Below are positions 58,273 through 60,717 of a stretch of DNA of 60,717 nt, in pieces. A program made the position numbers and the translations under genes. This stretch comes from JAKSPM01 sp964450645. Lineage in GTDB: Bacteria > Bacillota > Clostridia > Oscillospirales > Oscillospiraceae. The stretch lies in NCBI GenBank assembly GCA_964450645.1, contig CAYVEB010000007.1, forward strand, positions 1 through 60,717, in the 5' to 3' direction. Each line of letters begins with the position of its first letter. The stretch's first letter is position 1. The notes below the pieces were generated by a model. That model saw nothing but the letters and a program-made list of their open reading frames with translations. It had not been told where the DNA came from and ran no database searches.

Positions 58273-59718
58273 CTATGTACCGAAGAAACTGAAGTGCATG
58301 TAATCCTTATACCCGCTTCTCCAATAGATGCCACGGGTGAAGCCGTACTTATTAAAAATCTGTTCCACCTCACCGCCCACGGCAAAGGAGTATTCACTGG
58401 CGTTGGGATCGAAGAAACTGCCCACCAGCGCGTTCCCTGCGGGATCGCAGTAGTAATTTTCATTGGGGTTGATGTCGATCGCCAAGCCGGGCGTATGCTC
58501 GGAATCCTGCGCCCAGCGATAACCGCCCAGGGCGTGAATGGGAGGCTTGGAGGGCAGCGCGTAAATTTCCTCAAAAATCTGCTTTACGGTCTCTGCAATA
58601 TTCCTGTGGACCGTCAGGCCATAGACCCGTGTAATTTTCTCGCCGCTGGAACTGATGTCCCATACGCGGACGGAGATATTGACCATATTCTCCTCTGCCT
58701 GCGCCCGCGTCGTGTAAACCGTTCTGGGATCGTCGACATACTCGCCAAAGACGCGGATGCATTTATCCAGATAGGACTCGCCAGCGTGGGCCAAGTCTTC
58801 CTGGGCCTCGGCCTCCACAACTACCGAAGCTGTCTTTTGATTGCAGGTGGAAACCGTGAGCACCGCCACGCCGGTGTTCTGCCACGTGGCATAGCCGTCT
58901 TGCGTTACGCGGACAACCGTGGGATTGTCGGAGGTCCAGGTGAGCGTCTGATTGGTAGCCTCGCCGGGCGTGATCTGCGCTTGCAGCAGTACATGCTGCC
59001 CCGGCCGCAGCGTCACTTGCTCTTTTGGCACCGCGACGCCCTCCGGCTCAACCGTGTTCTCATCCTTCACCAGCGCGTGGTACAGTTTGGAGAAAATCAC
59101 GCTGCACTCGGCACGGGTTGCGGTATTCTTCGGGGCAAAGGCATAGGTGCCGTCCTCATTGGCAAAGCCGCTGATGATCCCCGTCAGCTGCAGCATGTCC
59201 ACCGCGTCGCCGGCCCAACCGGCAATCTCGTCTTCATCGGAAAAATCGCCGGTAAACGGCTTTTTCTCCGCCGGCTTGAACTGATAGCCCAAAAATCTGG
59301 CGTAGCTGCTGACAAATTTTGCCATCTGTTCGCGGGTGACAAGGGCATCCGGCGCAAAGGTGAAATCCGTCATGCCGGTGGCCACACCCGTATGGACGGC
59401 CCAATTGATATAGGGTGCATAGTAGCGCTTCAGCCCCACGTCCGTAAAAAACGGCTGATTTCCCAGCCAATCGGCGGGATCGACGCCCGCCAGTCGGCCC
59501 ATGACCGTCACAAACATGCCGCGCGTCATCCCGGCGTCGGGCGAAAACATCGTCTCGCTTGTTCCACTGAACAGCTCCAGCTCGGAAACTTCGCGAATAT
59601 AGCACTCCGCCCAGTGGCCGGATATATCGGTAAAGGCCGGTTCAGCAGCGATCGCCGCCGGCACCATGCACAGCAGCAGCGCCATGCACAGGCACAAAGC
59701 CAGGAACCGTTTGCGCAT
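58273..59718 (-). CDS. SLH-domain surface protein with Ig-like and M15 peptidase domains
   Basis: A 481-residue exported protein. A signal peptide (1-24, ending PAAIAAEPA) precedes three S-layer-homology motifs (about 28-215: FTDISGHWAE, FTDVGLKRYYAPYI, FSDEDEIAGWAGDAV), a bacterial Ig-like (Big_2-type) domain (about 230-305) and a C-terminal M15 (VanY/DD- or LD-peptidase) domain with SEHTPGLAIDI and DYMHFSF as zinc-ligand motifs. It probably cuts peptidoglycan stem peptides while held to wall polymers. A consensus-spaced promoter lies just upstream. It parallels the SLH-M14 protein at 22062-24122. Confidence 0.88.
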   Translation of the reverse strand: MRKRFLALCLCMALLLCMVPAAIAAEPAFTDISGHWAECYIREVSELELFSGTSETMFSPDAGMTRGMFVTVMGRLAGVDPADWLGNQPFFTDVGLKRYYAPYINWAVHTGVATGMTDFTFAPDALVTREQMAKFVSSYARFLGYQFKPAEKKPFTGDFSDEDEIAGWAGDAVDMLQLTGIISGFANEDGTYAFAPKNTATRAECSVIFSKLYHALVKDENTVEPEGVAVPKEQVTLRPGQHVLLQAQITPGEATNQTLTWTSDNPTVVRVTQDGYATWQNTGVAVLTVSTCNQKTASVVVEAEAQEDLAHAGESYLDKCIRVFGEYVDDPRTVYTTRAQAEENMVNISVRVWDISSSGEKITRVYGLTVHRNIAETVKQIFEEIYALPSKPPIHALGGYRWAQDSEHTPGLAIDINPNENYYCDPAGNALVGSFFDPNASEYSFAVGGEVEQIFNKYGFTRGIYWRSGYKDYMHFSFFGT

Positions 59719-59750
59719 AGGGATCCCTCCGGTTACAATTTGTTACTACC

Positions 59751-59779
59751 ATTGTACAAAAATTTATTCCGTATTTCAA
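59751..59779 (-). promoter_or_regulatory. Promoter of the SLH-M15 gene
   Basis: On the minus strand TTGAAA (59774-59779), 17 bases and TACAAT (59751-59756), 33 bases before the ATG. Confidence 0.75.
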
Positions 59780-59943
59780 TCGTCGTTTTGTGAAATTTTT
59801 TGCGTATTCTCAGATATTTTTATGCAAATTGCCCAACTCACGCTGCTCGTCAGAAACACGCGCGAGCCCTTGGCCCGTTCAAAAAGCGTTTCAGCGGCGT
59901 CCAGCTGAGCAGTGCCATTGCCGCGCCGATGAGCCCGGTCGTC

Positions 59944-60114
59944 AACTGTGACGGTAGAATCTTGCTTTACCCATTTGCCGAGAGCGGATTGGGAGACACC
60001 GTATTCCTTGCAGAGTTGGGCTTGGGTCTTGCCATTCTGGTGGAGTGAAACAAGGGATTTCTTAAAGTCCTCATCATTTTTTGTCCAGTTTTCGTTGCCA
60101 TAAAAGACCTCCAT
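59944..60114 (-). pseudogene. IS3-family transposase OrfA fragment
   Basis: Minus-strand residues NDEDFKKSLVSLHQNGKTQAQLCKEYGVSQSALGKWVKQ (split here as NDEDFKKSLVSLHQNG and KTQAQLCKEYGVSQSALGKW) match the helix-turn-helix start of IS3-type OrfA. The similarity ends after STVTVDD near 59944, where unrelated sequence joins; another minus frame beyond the junction reads like the C-terminal tail of a membrane protein (IGAAMALLSW, then PLKRFL). No OrfB or inverted repeats remain. Confidence 0.65.
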
Positions 60115-60231
60115 TTTGATGTCTGATTTATTGTATCAGATAGTGCATGTTCGTGTCCACTTTTTTAGTATAGATCCAAGAAGCACCGTGCTTTTTTAAT
60201 GCAACGCCGAAAGGCGGTTTTTCTTGATTAA

Positions 60232-60717
60232 ATGAGAAGGTATTTCGATGATAACTTCGGGCAAATCGGAAAACGCGCGGCAAGGGATGAAAACGGAAAG
60301 ACTTATTATGTGCCGGAGGACATGACGTACCGGGAGTGGAAAGCGCAACAGGACGCACTTCACGGAGCCGGGACCGTTGACATGGAACGGAAAAAGCATT
60401 ACAATAGAAATGTAGACAGCAAACAACTTAAAGAATATTAAATCGTGTTAGGCAAAGACGGCGATTTCGCCGACTTGAAGTCATTTCAGACTGTCAAGTA
60501 TGAGAACCCGACAGAATGGGAGGATGCCAAAGGCTTTTTCAAATATAAAAAAGACAACCCAGAAAGCGACCGTGCCTTTTACGAGGGAGAGAAGGCACGG
60601 AAAGAGCTATTAAAAAATGGAACTATCCGAGCGACCGGAACCGTCGTTGCTGTTCCAAAAGGAATTCCTATAATGAGCACTACACCGCACGCCACAAAGC
60701 AACTTGCTGCGCGGGGA
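60232..60717 (+). pseudogene. Prophage-like ORF interrupted by a stop, running off the window
   Basis: A frame opens at 60232 (FDDNFGQIGKRAARDENGKT, then YYVPEDMTYREWKAQQ) and meets TAA at 60439-60441. The same frame then continues without interruption to the window end (GKDGDFADLKSFQTVKY, EWEDAKGFFKYKK, PKGIPIMSTTPHATKQ). The YVPE-MTYREWK segment recalls C-terminal parts of phage minor head proteins and toxin-like phage proteins. It may be a broken gene or one with a short upstream fragment. The first part lacks a clear ribosome site; a small hairpin with T5 precedes it. Confidence 0.4.

Overview
The window looks like a draft or metagenome-assembled chromosome segment of an endospore-forming Clostridia bacterium, probably Oscillospiraceae/Ruminococcaceae-like. 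The grounds are a GC-rich backbone with strong AGGAGG ribosome sites and near-consensus TTGACA-N17-TATAAT promoters, an alpha/beta-type SASP gene, a YtvI-type sporulation membrane protein, MrnC, RqcH, QueH and TrmK (all Firmicutes-typical), SLH-domain surface proteins, a CIRCE operator and a cobalamin riboswitch. A run of ten Ns inside glyS marks an assembly gap. The genus is inference; no rRNA is present.

Layout. 1-4.9 kb: a 188-bp inverted-repeat element, then minus-strand rsmG, a pseudouridine synthase, ytvI and a MATE exporter whose leader carries a possible pseudoknot plus attenuator. 5.1-8.0 kb: an AT-rich island made of a 1.46-kb perfect-frame tandem duplication of a PP-loop-like gene. 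8.4-15 kb: a catabolic-looking operon (Ldh2-family dehydrogenase, VOC protein, two different split transketolases) facing a second Ldh2 dehydrogenase. 15.2-21.7 kb (minus): yedF-selD (selenium), glyS with the gap, rqcH, mrnC, a membrane protein and 5-formyl-THF cyclo-ligase. 22-28.3 kb (minus): an envelope group of acyl-CoA ligase, membrane acyltransferase, amidase/beta-lactamase-like fusion and SLH-M14 carboxypeptidase. 28.5-34.7 kb (plus): LCP protein, TVP38, DUF1858 protein, trmK, nif3-like, gpmI and an RluA-type synthase. 34.9-39.2 kb (minus): an XdhC-like protein and a btuFCD-like corrinoid importer behind a cobalamin riboswitch. 39.7-44.4 kb: SASP, an LtaS-like sulfatase, tRNA-Arg(CCG) and ychF. 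45-52 kb: a three-gene overlapping operon headed by a 1576-residue multidomain protein. 52-57 kb: queH, an M18 peptidase, mtaB and CIRCE-controlled htpG. 57.4-60.7 kb: IS256 and IS3 remnants, an SLH-M15 cell-wall protein and a broken prophage-like ORF.

Most original content: (1) the HD / helical-repeat / NadD-like nucleotidylyltransferase / GNAT-like / phosphoribosyltransferase-like giant protein, translationally coupled to an LDH/MDH-fold protein that appears to lack the catalytic Asp and to a Cys-rich flavodoxin-fold protein; this is the best candidate for an undescribed system. (2) Two families of structured intergenic repeats, each with two copies here; one shows compensatory base changes. 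(3) The MATE leader. (4) The double split-transketolase operon. (5) The amidase/beta-lactamase fusion with a possible slippery A8 tract at its start.

Housekeeping genes dominate the rest. Translation and RNA maturation factors (rsmG, trmK, queH, mtaB, tRNA-Arg, glyS, rqcH, mrnC, ychF) are scattered through the backbone, while the accessory loci sit between them and are bounded by hairpin terminators or repeats.
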